A stretch of DNA of 60,157 nt from positions 1-60,157 of the forward strand of contig JAMPGY010000001.1 in assembly GCA_023663705.1 (NCBI GenBank), in the 5' to 3' direction. A model generated the notes under the pieces. It ran no database searches. It was not told the DNA's origin and saw nothing but the letters and a program-made list of their open reading frames with translations. Positions 21,097-32,286 of the stretch are shown one piece after another (the stretch's first letter is position 1; every line of letters starts with the position of its first letter). Source of the stretch: Clostridium sp. GTDB lineage: Bacteria; Bacteroidota; Bacteroidia; Bacteroidales; Bacteroidaceae. A program made the position numbers and the translations under genes.

Positions 21097-21409
21097 CGAA
21101 CCTTCACAAGCACTTCAATACACTATCGGCCGATAGCAAGGCGATCTTATCACGAGAAAAACTCTTTATGTGGGATATGCCGACTGGAGTGTGCGGTTTG
21201 TCCGGGATGTTCGGGCGGTGTGCTTGAATGGCGACTGAACAACAGGGCAGGTGACAGGCTGACAGATGGACGTGTGGGGAAAATGTCGTGACAAAGTGTC
21301 ACACCATGGGCTTTTGGCACGCTTTTCGTTTCACATCGGACAGAGCGCGGTTGTAACCCCGTTGCCGGTATTTAAAGAATATTAACAACTAAACAAAACA
21401 GAAAAGAAT
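21097..21409 (+). other. long groESL leader or upstream region
   Basis: Non-coding stretch of 313 bases. It contains the inverted repeat at 21288-21302 and an AT-rich run (21370-21405) directly ahead of groES. No CIRCE element (TTAGCACTC inverted repeat) is present, so control by HrcA through CIRCE is not indicated. Confidence 0.5.
21288..21302. promoter_or_regulatory. GTGACA-AAG-TGTCAC inverted repeat upstream of groES
   Basis: Perfect six-base arms around a three-base spacer, 108 bases upstream of the groES start. The size and spacing suit a dimeric regulator, but no regulator is known to me for this motif in this phylum. A loose relative (TGACACTTTGTC and GAGTGTCA) occurs near 50130-50155. 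Confidence 0.35.
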
Positions 21410-21682
21410 ATGAGCATTAAACCTTTAGCAGACAGGGTTCTCATCGAACCTGCTCCCGCAGAGACTAAAACAGTGTCCGGTATCATCATTCCCGATACGG
21501 CAAAAGAAAAACCCTTGCAGGGCACAATCATTGCCGTGGGTACGGGAACGAAGGACGAGGAGATGGCGTTGAAAGCCGGTGACGTGGTGTTGTATGGCAA
21601 ATATGCCGGCACGGAGATTGAGCATGAGGGTAAGAAATACCTCATTATGCGCCAAAGCGACGTGGTGGCAATACTCGCTTAA
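21410..21682 (+). CDS. groES: co-chaperonin GroES
   Basis: 90 residues, the seven-subunit lid of the GroEL folding chamber in the cytoplasm. The sequence matches throughout: [10 protein letters not shown] at the start, the mobile loop [34 protein letters not shown] and the C-terminal [12 protein letters not shown]. groEL follows 54 bases later in the usual operon. Confidence 0.98.
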   Translation: MSIKPLADRVLIEPAPAETKTVSGIIIPDTAKEKPLQGTIIAVGTGTKDEEMALKAGDVVLYGKYAGTEIEHEGKKYLIMRQSDVVAILA

Positions 21683-21691
21683 TTCCAATAA

Positions 21692-23374
<1,683 letters not shown>

Positions 23375-23401
23375 GCCGACTGTCAGTTAGTGATAAAAGA
23401 G

Positions 23402-23441
23402 GAGAGAAGATGTCTTCAGAGATGTCTTCTCTCTTTTTTTG
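23402..23441 (+). terminator. terminator of groESL
   Basis: GAGAGAAGA (23402-23410) pairs with TCTTCTCTC (23425-23433), followed by a run of seven T. Confidence 0.85.
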
Positions 23442-23457
23442 TTGTATAGTGAGAATG

Positions 23458-23489
23458 TTTGCTTGCTTGTTCGGAATTGCTTATCTTTG
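23458..23489 (+). promoter_or_regulatory. promoter of the GH43 gene
   Basis: TTTG (23458-23461), 20-base spacer, TATCTTTG (23482-23489). It lies 32 bases before the ATG at 23522 and rules out the upstream in-frame start at 23459. Confidence 0.75.
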
Positions 23490-23521
23490 TGCTACACAAC
23501 ATTGAAAACACTTATCACAAC

Positions 23522-24706
23522 ATGACAAATTTTATGATCAAGAGATTTATTGCGACAGTATGGTGCATGCTCGGTCTGTGTGTCCTGCATGCCCAAGATG
23601 ATCTGTTTCGTCCCCGTCAGTTTTGGCCGGACTCAAAGGGGCATCACATTAATGCCCATGGTGGCAATGTCCTGTTTCACGACGGACGCTATTATTGGTA
23701 TGGTGAGAATCGTCCGTTCCGGGGATTTACCACCGAGGTGGGTGTGGAGGTTTATTCTTCCACGGATCTGTTGCATTGGGAGGACGAAGGTGTGGCACTT
23801 TCTGTGTCGGACAGTGCGGGAAGCGTGATAGAACGTGGATGTATCATGGAGCGTCCCAAGGTGGTGTATAATGCAAAAACCGGAAAATTTGTCATGCTGT
23901 TCCATCTGGAGTTGAAGGGGCAGGGCTATGCTGCAGCGCGTGTGGGATTTGCCGTGAGTGATTCTCCGGTGGGCCCGTTCCGTTTTTTGCGGTCGTTGCG
24001 TCCGAATGCCGGTGTGTGGCCGGTGGAGTTCGGTCGAAGAGAGCGCCGGAAGGCCCGGCGCTTGCGTGGCGAGGACTATCGTGAATGGTGGACTCCGGAG
24101 TGGCGTGATGCCGTGGTCAAGGGACTGCTGCTGAACCGTGATTTGTCTGGCGGGCAGATGAGTCGGGATATGACGGTGTTTGTTGATGACGACGGCAAAG
24201 CCTATCATATCTATTCGGCGGAGGAAAATCTCACACTGAATATGGCAGAGCTTACTGAAGATTATCTGGATTATACGGGACGTTATACCCGCATTGCACC
24301 GGGTGGACAAAATGAGGCTCCGGTGGTGATGAAACACGATGGAATGTATTGGCTCATCACAAGCGGATGTACGGGATGGGATCCTAATGAGGCGCGCATG
24401 TTCTCGGCCCCCTCGCTGTGGGGACCTTGGACGCAACACGCCAGTCCGTGTCGAGGTCCGGAAGCCCGGCGTACCTTTGGTGCACAGGGCACATACGCAT
24501 TCCCGGTGCCTGGAAAGGGAGAGGATGCTTACATCTTCATGGCTGATGTGTGGAATCCGCGTCATCTGAGCGAATCCCTTCACGTGTGGTTGCCGGTGGA
24601 ATTTGACACGGCGGGTGTGCCTGTGTTGCGTTGGTGCGACAGTTGGTCTATCGACGAAGCTTTTGGACCGGTGTCGGCAGACAACTCTATTTCAGGCGGA
24701 AAGTAG
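23522..24706 (+). CDS. secreted glycoside hydrolase, family 43-like
   Basis: 394 residues from 23522; a second ATG at 23534 gives a neater signal peptide (MIKRFIATVWCML, cleaved after LHAQ). The five-bladed propeller pattern of GH43 is visible: INAHGGNVLFHDGRYYWYGENR near the start, VYSSTDLLHWEDEG, MERPKVVYNAKTGKFVMLFH, SRDMTVFVDDDGKAYHIYS and NEAPVVMKHDGMYWLITSGCTGWDPN, the last with the likely catalytic Glu-Ala-Pro. The closest style is the galactan-active subgroup, though substrate is uncertain. Its 3' end overlaps that of the convergent gene by 20 bases. Confidence 0.85.
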   Translation: MTNFMIKRFIATVWCMLGLCVLHAQDDLFRPRQFWPDSKGHHINAHGGNVLFHDGRYYWYGENRPFRGFTTEVGVEVYSSTDLLHWEDEGVALSVSDSAGSVIERGCIMERPKVVYNAKTGKFVMLFHLELKGQGYAAARVGFAVSDSPVGPFRFLRSLRPNAGVWPVEFGRRERRKARRLRGEDYREWWTPEWRDAVVKGLLLNRDLSGGQMSRDMTVFVDDDGKAYHIYSAEENLTLNMAELTEDYLDYTGRYTRIAPGGQNEAPVVMKHDGMYWLITSGCTGWDPNEARMFSAPSLWGPWTQHASPCRGPEARRTFGAQGTYAFPVPGKGEDAYIFMADVWNPRHLSESLHVWLPVEFDTAGVPVLRWCDSWSIDEAFGPVSADNSISGGK

Positions 24707-25748
24707 TCAGCACGGCCTTGTGGTCGCTGGGCCAGATGCCAATGGGAGCTACGATGGAGTCCTGTCCGGTTTTGCCGGTGCGTTCGCCCCGACGTATGCA
24801 ACCTTGTGGTCCCACGATGACCGCGTCGGTTAGCGTCAATCCTTTGCAGGGACGGTAGAAAATATAGTCGATACGTTCACGCTCATCGGATTCGGGAGCC
24901 CAAGACAACTGTTTGATGCTTACTACCGGATTGTTGGCCGGATAGGTATATCCCGGATGTGTCACAGGATTGGGATGACGTGTGCGGTAGGCATCTGCGT
25001 AGCCGGCGGCTGTCAATCGTGTGGTGGCAGGCCAGGGGACGATGAGTCCCTGATGGTCGGCACTGTCTCGTGTGACTTCTATCCAGTCCTGGTGTGAAGG
25101 TTCGTTGAAGTCGCCGCCCAGAAATATCAGGCTACCTTGCTGTACTTCTTTTTCGGCATCGGCCAAGAATGCTGTGATCGCTTCGTCACGCATCGACAGA
25201 TTGTTGCGCCGCAATATCTCAGTCACGTCAGTAAGCGGCTCATTCATACGGTGCCAATTGTTGCCGTCGTATCCTCTCACCTCATAATAGGTGTCATTCT
25301 GATAATCCAGATGAGCTGTGTAGACGGCAGTGCGTCGTCCTTCAACATCTGTGGCCAGTTTGTAAATCGTGCCGTGATCTCCCTGGATGGGATATATGGT
25401 GGTTGAGTCGGTGATGGGGTAACGGCTCAGTAGTCCCGAGTCATAACTGTAAAATGAGTAATAAGTGAGTCCGCGTTGGCGTAGCGACTCTGTGATGCGG
25501 TCGCAAAAGCGGGTATTCCGGTAGTTGCGCACTTCACTCAAGGTGACGAAAGTGGGACTGAGGCGGACGATTTCGTCCACCATGGCTTCGTAGCCCCCCT
25601 CTACACTGGTGCCCTCCTGCCATACGTTGAATTGCAGGACGCTGATTTCTCTGGTTGTGCCGCAACTACGTTTTGGAGTGGTGCAGGAGCCGGTCAGCAC
25701 CAGATAACCGGCTGTCAATATAATCTGTAGGATTTTAAAATGTTTCAT
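24687..25748 (-). CDS. endonuclease/exonuclease/phosphatase-family lipoprotein
   Basis: 353 residues from the ATG at 25748, preceded by non-coding sequence. The lipobox LTGSC puts the lipidated cysteine at residue 22, so the enzyme acts in the periplasm or at the surface. EEP-fold motifs are present: LQFNVWQEG, TLSEVRNY, GGDFNEPSHQDW, ERIDYIFYR and the terminal PSDHKAVLTTF. Secreted relatives hydrolyse phosphodiesters (nucleic acids, phospholipids or sugar phosphates); the target is unknown. Convergent with the GH43 gene. Confidence 0.88.
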   Translation of the reverse strand: MKHFKILQIILTAGYLVLTGSCTTPKRSCGTTREISVLQFNVWQEGTSVEGGYEAMVDEIVRLSPTFVTLSEVRNYRNTRFCDRITESLRQRGLTYYSFYSYDSGLLSRYPITDSTTIYPIQGDHGTIYKLATDVEGRRTAVYTAHLDYQNDTYYEVRGYDGNNWHRMNEPLTDVTEILRRNNLSMRDEAITAFLADAEKEVQQGSLIFLGGDFNEPSHQDWIEVTRDSADHQGLIVPWPATTRLTAAGYADAYRTRHPNPVTHPGYTYPANNPVVSIKQLSWAPESDERERIDYIFYRPCKGLTLTDAVIVGPQGCIRRGERTGKTGQDSIVAPIGIWPSDHKAVLTTFRLK

Positions 25749-25881
25749 TGAATATGAATAGATGTGTGTGTGGACAAAGATAAGGCAAAAAAACATTCGT
25801 CTCAATATTCCTGTTCCATTCTTTTCCGTTACACTCCTTTTTTTTTTATTTTTGTACTCAATCAACAACAAAAACATCCTC

Positions 25882-26637
25882 ATGAAATTTATTTCTTGGA
25901 ACGTCAACGGCTTGCGAGCCTGTTGCGACAAAGGCTTCCGCGAGGCGTTCGCCGCCCTTGATGCCGACTTCTTCTGTCTGCAGGAAACGAAAATGCAGGC
26001 GGGCCAACTGGACTTGTCTTTTCCCGGTTATGAGTCGTATTGGAATTATGCCGAGAAAAAAGGCTATTCGGGTACGGCGGTGTTTACGCGTCATACCCCT
26101 TTGGCGGTGAACTATGGGATAGGGATAGACGAACATGACCATGAGGGGCGTGTCATCACCCTTGAGATGGAATGTTTTTTTCTGGTCACGGTATATGTCC
26201 CTAATTCGCAGGACGGATTGCGTCGCTTGGATTATCGGATGAGGTGGGAGGATGATTTCCGGAACTATCTGCTGGAACTGGATAAGCGCAAACCTGTGGT
26301 GGTATGCGGAGATCTCAATGTGGCACACCGCGAGATAGACCTGCGTAATCCGAAAACCAATCGTCGCAATGCCGGTTTCACAGACGAAGAACGTGCTAAA
26401 TTCGGGTCTTTGCTGGAAACCGGTTTCACGGACACGTTCCGCTATTTTTATCCCGATCGGGAAGAAGCCTATTCCTGGTGGTCCTACCGTTTTCATGCCC
26501 GTGAGAAGAATGCGGGGTGGCGTATCGACTATTTCCTCACTTCGGTTCGTCTGAACGACCGGTTGACCGGTGCTTCCATCCATAACGAGGTGTTCGGTTC
26601 GGATCATTGTCCGGTGGAAGTGAATATTGATTTTTGA
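25882..26637 (+). CDS. xth: exodeoxyribonuclease III
   Basis: 251 residues, a cytoplasmic AP endonuclease/3' exonuclease of base-excision repair. Catalytic motifs are all present: SWNVNGLRA at the N-terminus, LQETK (Glu35), CGDLNVAH, GWRIDYFL and the final GSDHCPVE. The start at 25882 begins directly with MKFISWNVNG, as in the family. A TATTTTTG box at 25847-25854 supplies the promoter. It heads a plus-strand run with FKBP, Y-family polymerase and YolD-like genes. Confidence 0.96.
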   Translation: MKFISWNVNGLRACCDKGFREAFAALDADFFCLQETKMQAGQLDLSFPGYESYWNYAEKKGYSGTAVFTRHTPLAVNYGIGIDEHDHEGRVITLEMECFFLVTVYVPNSQDGLRRLDYRMRWEDDFRNYLLELDKRKPVVVCGDLNVAHREIDLRNPKTNRRNAGFTDEERAKFGSLLETGFTDTFRYFYPDREEAYSWWSYRFHAREKNAGWRIDYFLTSVRLNDRLTGASIHNEVFGSDHCPVEVNIDF

Positions 26638-26670
26638 CAGAGACCAACAATCTTCAATGGAATAATTACC

Positions 26671-27072
26671 ATGGCAAACAAACGAGAATATGCACAGGCC
26701 AATATAGATTGGCTGACGGCAAAAGCTGCGGAAGAAGGTGTGAGAGAACTTCGTGGCGGAGTGTATTATAAGATTTTGGCTTCGGGCGATCCCGAAGGCA
26801 AGCATCCCACGGTGAGAAGCATTGTCACAGCCCACTACACCGGTTGGACGATCAATGGCCGTAAATTTGATAGCAGCCGGGGTGGGGTGCCTTTGGCCAT
26901 CCGTTTGGGGGATCTGATCGACGGCTGGATTATAGCTATGCAGCAGATGTGTGTGGGGGATAAATGGGAGATTTACATTCCGGCAGAAAAAGGTTACGGA
27001 CGCTATGCGCAGCCTGGAATACCGGCAGGTTCCACACTGATCTTTGAAATTGAACTTCTGGGTATTGCCTGA
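26671..27072 (+). CDS. FKBP-type peptidyl-prolyl isomerase
   Basis: 133 residues without signal peptide, so cytoplasmic. A short helical N-terminal segment precedes one FKBP domain with VTAHYTGWTINGRKFDSS, the GWIIAMQQMCVGDKWEIYIP core and YGRYAQPGIPAGSTLIFEIEL. It starts 33 bases after xth and ends 3 bases before the polymerase gene, so it travels with DNA repair genes, probably by co-transcription rather than shared chemistry. Confidence 0.95.
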   Translation: MANKREYAQANIDWLTAKAAEEGVRELRGGVYYKILASGDPEGKHPTVRSIVTAHYTGWTINGRKFDSSRGGVPLAIRLGDLIDGWIIAMQQMCVGDKWEIYIPAEKGYGRYAQPGIPAGSTLIFEIELLGIA

Positions 27073-27075
27073 CAC

Positions 27076-28587
27076 ATGCCGGCTAAGCAGCGCACCTATA
27101 TAGCCATTGATTTGAAGTCGTTCTATGCTTCGGTGGAGTGTGTGGAACGTGGGCTCAATCCACTCGACATCCATCTTGTGGTGGCTGATAAGAGCCGGAC
27201 GGAGAAGACAATATGTCTGGCTGTGACGCCTTCCCTCAAGGCGTATGGATTGTCGGGACGCTCGCGGTTGTTCGAGGTGGTGCAGCGTGTGCGTAAAGTG
27301 AACGAAGAACGGCGGTGGAAAGCGCCCCGTTATCGTTTGACCGGCAGATCGGTCAGCGCGGCGGAGCTGGCCACACACCCGGAACTGGAGATGGACTATC
27401 TGGTGGCTCCACCCCGTATGGCTTATTACATCAATTACAGCACGAGGGTATATCAGGTGTATTTAAGGTATGTGGCACCCGAGGATATACATGTCTATTC
27501 CATAGACGAGGTGTTTATGGATGTGACAGCTTATCTTGACACCTACCGCATGACTCCCCGCCAATTAGCCTCAACGATAATACGCGACGTGATGCAGACT
27601 ACCGGGATCACGGCTACGGCAGGTATCGGCACCAATCTCTATCTCAGTAAAGTGGCGATGGATGTTGTGGCCAAGCATATACAGCCGGGACCGGACGGGG
27701 TGCGTGTGGCGGAATTGGATGAGGATACCTATCGCCGGTTATTGTGGACTCATCGTCCGCTGACCGATTTCTGGCGTGTGGGACGCGGCATACAGCAACG
27801 ACTTGAGCCGTACGGCATCCGGACGATGGGGGATATAGCCCGCATGTCGGTGCGTAACGAAAATTTTCTCTATCGTCTGTTCGGGGTCAATGCTGAGTTG
27901 CTCATCGATCATGCCTGGGGATGGGAACCCTGCACGATAGCTCAGGTAAAGGCCTATCGTCCGATGGTGAATTCATTGAGCAGCGGACAGGTGCTCACCT
28001 GTGCTTACACGGTGCGGAAAGCCCGTGTGGTAGCTCGTGAGATGGCGGAGACCTTGGCGCTTGACTTGCTGGACAAACGCTTGGTCACGGATCAGATAAC
28101 ACTTACGATAGGTTACGATGTGGAGAGTCTTGTCCGTCCGGAGATTGCCGAACACTATCAAGGTGAGATTGTGGCGGACCGTTATGGGCGGAGTGTGCCC
28201 AAGCATGCGCACGGTTCCGAAGCATTGGAAAGACAAACCTGTTCTGCCCGCCTCATCACCGAAGCTACGGATCGTTTGTTCGACCGTATTGTCAATGCAG
28301 ACCTATTGGTACGGCGTCTTACACTTGTGGCCAATCATGTGGTGGATGAACGATTGGCCGGTCTGCACCATGCTCCCGTCCAGCTTGATCTCTTTACCGA
28401 CTATGATGTGTTGGCAAGAGAACGGCGCATAGAGAATGAACGCTTGGAACGGGAACGTCGCCTGATGCAGACCACGCTGGCAGTGAAAAAAAAATTTGGG
28501 AAAAACGCATTGCTCAAGGGACTTAACTTCGACGAAGGGGCCACAGCCCGTGAGCGCAATGCACAGATAGGAGGGCATAAGGCATGA
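27076..28587 (+). CDS. Y-family translesion DNA polymerase (UvrX/UmuC type)
   Basis: 503 residues, longer than DinB (about 350-360) and of the UmuC/UvrX-like type. Metal-binding residues are clear: Asp12 in AIDLKSFYASVE with its FY pair, and Asp144-Glu145 in VYSIDEVFMDV. The helix-hairpin region (FWRVGRGIQQRLEPYGIRTMGDIA) and little-finger domain follow. It inserts a block of about 30 residues (near 76-105) before the catalytic SIDE motif. The next gene is a YolD-like protein overlapping by ATGA, the pairing known from Firmicutes. Confidence 0.93.
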   Translation: MPAKQRTYIAIDLKSFYASVECVERGLNPLDIHLVVADKSRTEKTICLAVTPSLKAYGLSGRSRLFEVVQRVRKVNEERRWKAPRYRLTGRSVSAAELATHPELEMDYLVAPPRMAYYINYSTRVYQVYLRYVAPEDIHVYSIDEVFMDVTAYLDTYRMTPRQLASTIIRDVMQTTGITATAGIGTNLYLSKVAMDVVAKHIQPGPDGVRVAELDEDTYRRLLWTHRPLTDFWRVGRGIQQRLEPYGIRTMGDIARMSVRNENFLYRLFGVNAELLIDHAWGWEPCTIAQVKAYRPMVNSLSSGQVLTCAYTVRKARVVAREMAETLALDLLDKRLVTDQITLTIGYDVESLVRPEIAEHYQGEIVADRYGRSVPKHAHGSEALERQTCSARLITEATDRLFDRIVNADLLVRRLTLVANHVVDERLAGLHHAPVQLDLFTDYDVLARERRIENERLERERRLMQTTLAVKKKFGKNALLKGLNFDEGATARERNAQIGGHKA

Positions 28588-28844
28588 ACGGAAATGAATT
28601 TACCGCAGATTGGATTGCATCGCAGCCGACCAATCCGTATGGAGATATTATCCATTTGTCCCATTATGAACCGAAGTTTCATCCGCGTATGTCGGTGGAA
28701 GCCCGTGCAGCTCAGTTTGCTCCCTTTGCCGCTCTCGCGGGGCATGATGAGGCTGTGCATCGTGCGGCCACTGCTTTTCAGCATGCTTTCGACCGGATGA
28801 AAGACGGTGAATGGAGCGAACTGCCGGCTGAGTCTGACGAATGA
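28584..28844 (+). CDS. YolD-like partner of the Y-family polymerase
   Basis: 86 residues, coupled by a four-base overlap (ATGA) to the polymerase. The signature RMSVEARAAQFAPFAALAGHDEAV and the preceding DIIHLSHYEPKFHP match the YolD-like proteins that accompany UvrX-type polymerases. Relatives are thought to regulate or assist the polymerase, in the role UmuD plays for UmuC. No signal peptide. Confidence 0.8.
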   Translation: MNGNEFTADWIASQPTNPYGDIIHLSHYEPKFHPRMSVEARAAQFAPFAALAGHDEAVHRAATAFQHAFDRMKDGEWSELPAESDE

Positions 28845-28854
28845 GTGGAATGCA

Positions 28855-28895
28855 AAAAAAGTTCCTGCTGACCAATTTGTTTGCAGGAACTTTTA
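28855..28895. terminator. bidirectional terminator
   Basis: AAAGTTCCTGC (28858-28868) pairs with GCAGGAACTTT (28883-28893), with A-run before and T-run after. It sits between the convergent YolD-like and DUF2027-Smr genes. Confidence 0.85.
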
Positions 28896-28920
28896 TGGGG
28901 TTATCGTTTATCTGTGTCGG

Positions 28921-30057
28921 TCAGTGGATGGTGACCAGCGTGGCTCCAAATCCATATTCACGGAATGACGCATCCTGATAGGCGCATGATTTGTAGCGGT
29001 ACTTCAGTTCCTTGATGATGGCATTGCGTAGCACGCCTTCTCCCTTACCGTGGATAAAGACAATTTTCTTGCCTTTTTGCGATGTATTCTCATCCATCAC
29101 ACGACGGAATTCTTTCAATTGCACTTCCAGAATCGCACTGTTGTCCAATCCGTTGGTGTTGTCCAGCAATTCGTTGATGTGCAGGTCAATCTCCAGAGGA
29201 CCGTTGGGCTTGGCCGGTTTGCGGATCGGTTGTGAGGCAGGGCGCTCATCGCGGCTTTTCTTCAACAGAGCCTCCTGCAGTTGGGTGGCCTCCACAAACA
29301 TTTGACGGGCAGGTACATCGTTGCGCACGATGTCATATACCAATGCCGGTTCCTCGAAAAAGTCGGAAGGTTGGAATGTGTGTAGTTTGTAAAACTTCAC
29401 AGTGTCAACGCGCAGTTCCACTTGCGCTGCCGGTTTCAGCAAGAATGTCTTCTCCCTTTTGTAGGCTATGCACTGCACGCAAACGTGCTCCATGTCGTTG
29501 AGCTGCGAACGGTCAAACTCTTCCAAGAACAGTTTTGTGTTGGGTTCCACTTCTCCCTGGAAGCGTGTGTGCCAATTGGTACCTTCTGCGCTCAGGTAGG
29601 TGAAGTTGATATAATAGTTGCTGTCGTTTACCAGATAAGCTTCGAATGCCGTACTGCTTATTTGTTTGGGCTCAATGGGAACAAACGCGAGAAACACGTT
29701 CAGTCGGTCGCCTTCGCGACGTTCCTCCGGTTTCGGCCGGAAAGTGATGGGTTTGTCATCTTCGTCATCGTCAAAGGCATGCACATAAGTGTCGGGCTTT
29801 TCTGCACGGAATCGTCCGCTGGGTTGTCCGCCACCATTGAATCCGCTTCCATACGATCCTTTCATACGGTCTCTCTCGCCGGTGTTTACCTTGGCGATGT
29901 TGTAGTCATCGGTTTCTATCACCACGCATTCGCGTATGGGCATCGGGATGTCGAAACCGTCTTCGTCCTGTACCAGCACGGTGTTTTTATCTTGAAAGCC
30001 GGTGACTACGCCGCCGCCCACTTCGCTTAAAAATCTGACTTTATCTCCTATTTTCAT
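28921..30057 (-). CDS. DUF2027 protein with C-terminal Smr domain
   Basis: 378 residues from the ATG at 30057. The N-terminal segment ([21 protein letters not shown]) is a small barrel as in MutS2-associated KOW/Tudor folds. The middle DUF2027 region (about 120-260) is a beta-sandwich. The last 80 residues are an Smr nuclease-like domain with [20 protein letters not shown] and the family ending. It is a phylum-specific architecture of unproven role, perhaps cleaving structured RNA or DNA or acting on stalled ribosomes. A TATCTTTG box (complement of 30079-30086) overlaps the divergent queA promoter box at 30089-30096. Confidence 0.9.
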   Translation of the reverse strand: MKIGDKVRFLSEVGGGVVTGFQDKNTVLVQDEDGFDIPMPIRECVVIETDDYNIAKVNTGERDRMKGSYGSGFNGGGQPSGRFRAEKPDTYVHAFDDDEDDKPITFRPKPEERREGDRLNVFLAFVPIEPKQISSTAFEAYLVNDSNYYINFTYLSAEGTNWHTRFQGEVEPNTKLFLEEFDRSQLNDMEHVCVQCIAYKREKTFLLKPAAQVELRVDTVKFYKLHTFQPSDFFEEPALVYDIVRNDVPARQMFVEATQLQEALLKKSRDERPASQPIRKPAKPNGPLEIDLHINELLDNTNGLDNSAILEVQLKEFRRVMDENTSQKGKKIVFIHGKGEGVLRNAIIKELKYRYKSCAYQDASFREYGFGATLVTIH

Positions 30058-30117
30058 AAAAATGCTTTTTACTCTCCGCAAAGATACGTAATTTTGTATG
30101 ACTATAAAGCAAAGAGC

Positions 30118-31425
30118 ATGCAAGAAACCAAGCATATCCGGATAAAAGATTACGATTACGAGTTGCCCGATGAGCGCATTGCCAAGTATCCGTTGGCCGA
30201 GCGTGATGCGTCGAAACTATTGGTTTATCAGAGTGGTGAGATTCATACGGAGCGTTTCACCGCCTTGCCGGGGTTGTTGCCGAAGGGTGCGTTGATGGTA
30301 TTCAACAATACAAAGGTGATACAGGCGCGTCTTCACTTTCGCAAGGAGACCGGAGCACTCATCGAAGTGTTTTGTCTGGAACCGTTGATCCCCAACGACT
30401 ATGTGCTGATGTTTCAGCGGCAGCACCGTTGCAGCTGGCTCTGTCTGGTGGGAAACCTGAAAAAATGGAAGACCGGAGAGTTGTGCCGGACCGTGGAGAT
30501 TGCCGGCAGCAGGGTGACTCTGCGTGCTCGTCGCATATCCGATGAGGGTACGAGTCATCGTGTTGAATTTGAATGGGATGGCGATGGAGTTACTTGGGCC
30601 GATGTGCTTGAAGCGGTGGGTGAGTTACCTATTCCGCCTTATTTGAACCGTGCCACAGAGGAACGTGACAAGCAGACTTATCAGACGGTGTATTCCAAGA
30701 TCAAGGGAAGCGTAGCGGCTCCGACTGCCGGACTGCACTTCACGCCGCGTGTGTTGGATGAATTGGATGCCAGAGGTATTGATCGTGAGGAAGTGACGCT
30801 TCACGTAGGAGCCGGTACATTCAAGCCCGTGAAGAGTAGGGAGATAGAAGGGCACGAGATGCATACCGAATATATCTGTGTGCACCGTCGGACTGTGGAG
30901 AAATTGATAAAGCATGCCGGTGCCTGCATTGCAGTGGGTACCACATCCGTGCGTACGTTAGAGAGTTTGTATTATATAGGTGTCATTCTGAACCGCAGAC
31001 CCGAGGCTTCGGCGGAAGAATTGCACGTGAGTCAGTGGATGCCCTACGAATATGCCGGGCAGACCCGTCCGGCGGGAAGTCCTGATGACGGACGTCCCGA
31101 GGCGCTAACCACTCTGCAGGCTTTGCACGAAATACTTGCCTATATGGATCGCAACGGTGTGGAGGCTCTTCACACAAGTACACAAATTATCATTGCCCCC
31201 GGTTATTCATTTCATGTGGTTCGCATGATGGTGACCAACTTTCACCAGCCCCAGAGTACCCTGTTGTTGCTTGTCTCGGCTTTTCTGCATGGCGATTGGC
31301 GCTCTGTCTACCGCTATGCATTGGCCGAAGATTATCGTTTTCTCAGTTATGGAGACAGTTCGTTGCTTATTCCTTCGGCTGATTCGGTTGTGGCTCTGTG
31401 CCGTTCTAAAATCGAAGACGCATGA
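30118..31425 (+). CDS. queA: S-adenosylmethionine:tRNA ribosyltransferase-isomerase QueA
   Basis: 435 residues from the ATG at 30118. QueA transfers and rearranges ribose from AdoMet to preQ1 at the wobble base of queuosine tRNAs. Family segments: [16 protein letters not shown] at the start, [39 protein letters not shown] and [16 protein letters not shown]. The upstream TTG at 30094 overlaps a TAATTTTG promoter box, so 30118 is preferred. The next gene, a NUDIX hydrolase, overlaps by four bases. Confidence 0.95.
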   Translation: MQETKHIRIKDYDYELPDERIAKYPLAERDASKLLVYQSGEIHTERFTALPGLLPKGALMVFNNTKVIQARLHFRKETGALIEVFCLEPLIPNDYVLMFQRQHRCSWLCLVGNLKKWKTGELCRTVEIAGSRVTLRARRISDEGTSHRVEFEWDGDGVTWADVLEAVGELPIPPYLNRATEERDKQTYQTVYSKIKGSVAAPTAGLHFTPRVLDELDARGIDREEVTLHVGAGTFKPVKSREIEGHEMHTEYICVHRRTVEKLIKHAGACIAVGTTSVRTLESLYYIGVILNRRPEASAEELHVSQWMPYEYAGQTRPAGSPDDGRPEALTTLQALHEILAYMDRNGVEALHTSTQIIIAPGYSFHVVRMMVTNFHQPQSTLLLLVSAFLHGDWRSVYRYALAEDYRFLSYGDSSLLIPSADSVVALCRSKIEDA

Positions 31426-31934
31426 TAGCCCGGGGACAAGACAACAACGAAGAGATGTTTCCCTTGGTAGACGAGACAGGCAATATCGTGGGAGCTGCTA
31501 CGCGTGGTGAATGTCACAGTGGTGGAAAATTGCTTCATCCCGTGGTGCATCTTCATGTGTTCAATTCCCGTGGTGAGTTGTATTTGCAGAGACGGCCGTT
31601 TTGGAAGGACATACAGCCAGGTCGCTGGGATACAGCAGTGGGAGGGCATGTGGATCTGGGTGAAAACGTGGAGATGGCTTTGCGTCGGGAAGCCGGTGAG
31701 GAACTGGGGTTGTATGGCTTTGATTACGAGCCGTTGGCCCGCTATGTTTTTGAATCGGAGCGGGAACGTGAGTTGGTGTATGTATTCCGTTGTACGTGGG
31801 ATGCCGATGTGGTGCCCAGCGAGGAAACTGCCGGCGGTTGCTTTTGGTCGGTTGGAGACATACGCCGAAATATCGGGAAGGGCGTATTCACCCCTAATTT
31901 TGAACAGGAGTACAAGCGGTTGTTCGGTGTTTGA
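31422..31934 (+). CDS. NUDIX hydrolase
   Basis: 170 residues. The complete Nudix box is visible: Gly75, Glu81, Arg89-Glu90, Glu93-Glu94 and Gly96 within GHVDLGENVEMALRREAG. The layout, with KLLHPVVHLHVFNSRGELYLQRR ahead of it, is like IDI-type or YfcD-type Nudix proteins, which hydrolyse nucleoside diphosphate derivatives. Substrate unknown. It is translationally coupled to queA (ATGA). Confidence 0.9.
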   Translation: MIARGQDNNEEMFPLVDETGNIVGAATRGECHSGGKLLHPVVHLHVFNSRGELYLQRRPFWKDIQPGRWDTAVGGHVDLGENVEMALRREAGEELGLYGFDYEPLARYVFESERERELVYVFRCTWDADVVPSEETAGGCFWSVGDIRRNIGKGVFTPNFEQEYKRLFGV

Positions 31935-32149
31935 GTCTGTTGTGATGACAGGTTGGCAAAAAATAACGAGATTGTTCCTCGCTGCTTGATTTTGGAAAAC
32001 TTCCCTGTTTTTATACAATGGCAAAAGAAATGAATTGTCTTCTTTCTTTTATCTGTAAATCAATTGTTTCTGTGTTATATTTTGTTTCCTGTCAATTCTT
32101 TATTTGGAAAACATTAGAAATATATAAACAAAAATATTTTCTCATTTTC

Positions 32150-32180
32150 TTGCATCTTATGGCGGAAAGACCTACTTTTG
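32150..32180 (+). promoter_or_regulatory. promoter of nrdDG
   Basis: TTG (32150-32152), 20-base spacer, TACTTTTG (32173-32180). Transcription would start about 150 bases before the nrdD ATG. Confidence 0.7.
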
Positions 32181-32258
32181 TGTCCCGATAGAAGGAGAGT
32201 CCTGCTGACTGATAGGGAAAGGAAAGCGGACGTGCGTACATAATGCGATGTGCATCTG

Positions 32259-32286
32259 CCGGATAAGCATCCGGATTTGTTTTTAG
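32259..32286 (+). promoter_or_regulatory. hairpin in the nrdD leader, possible attenuator
   Basis: CCGGAT (32259-32264) and ATCCGG (32269-32274) enclose the loop AAGC and are followed by ATTTGTTTTT. This is terminator-like but inside the leader, 50 bases before the nrdD start. Confidence 0.45.

Noticed and set aside
21116-21409. CIRCE heat-shock operator
   Set aside because: The TTAGCACTC/GAGTGCTAA pair is absent.
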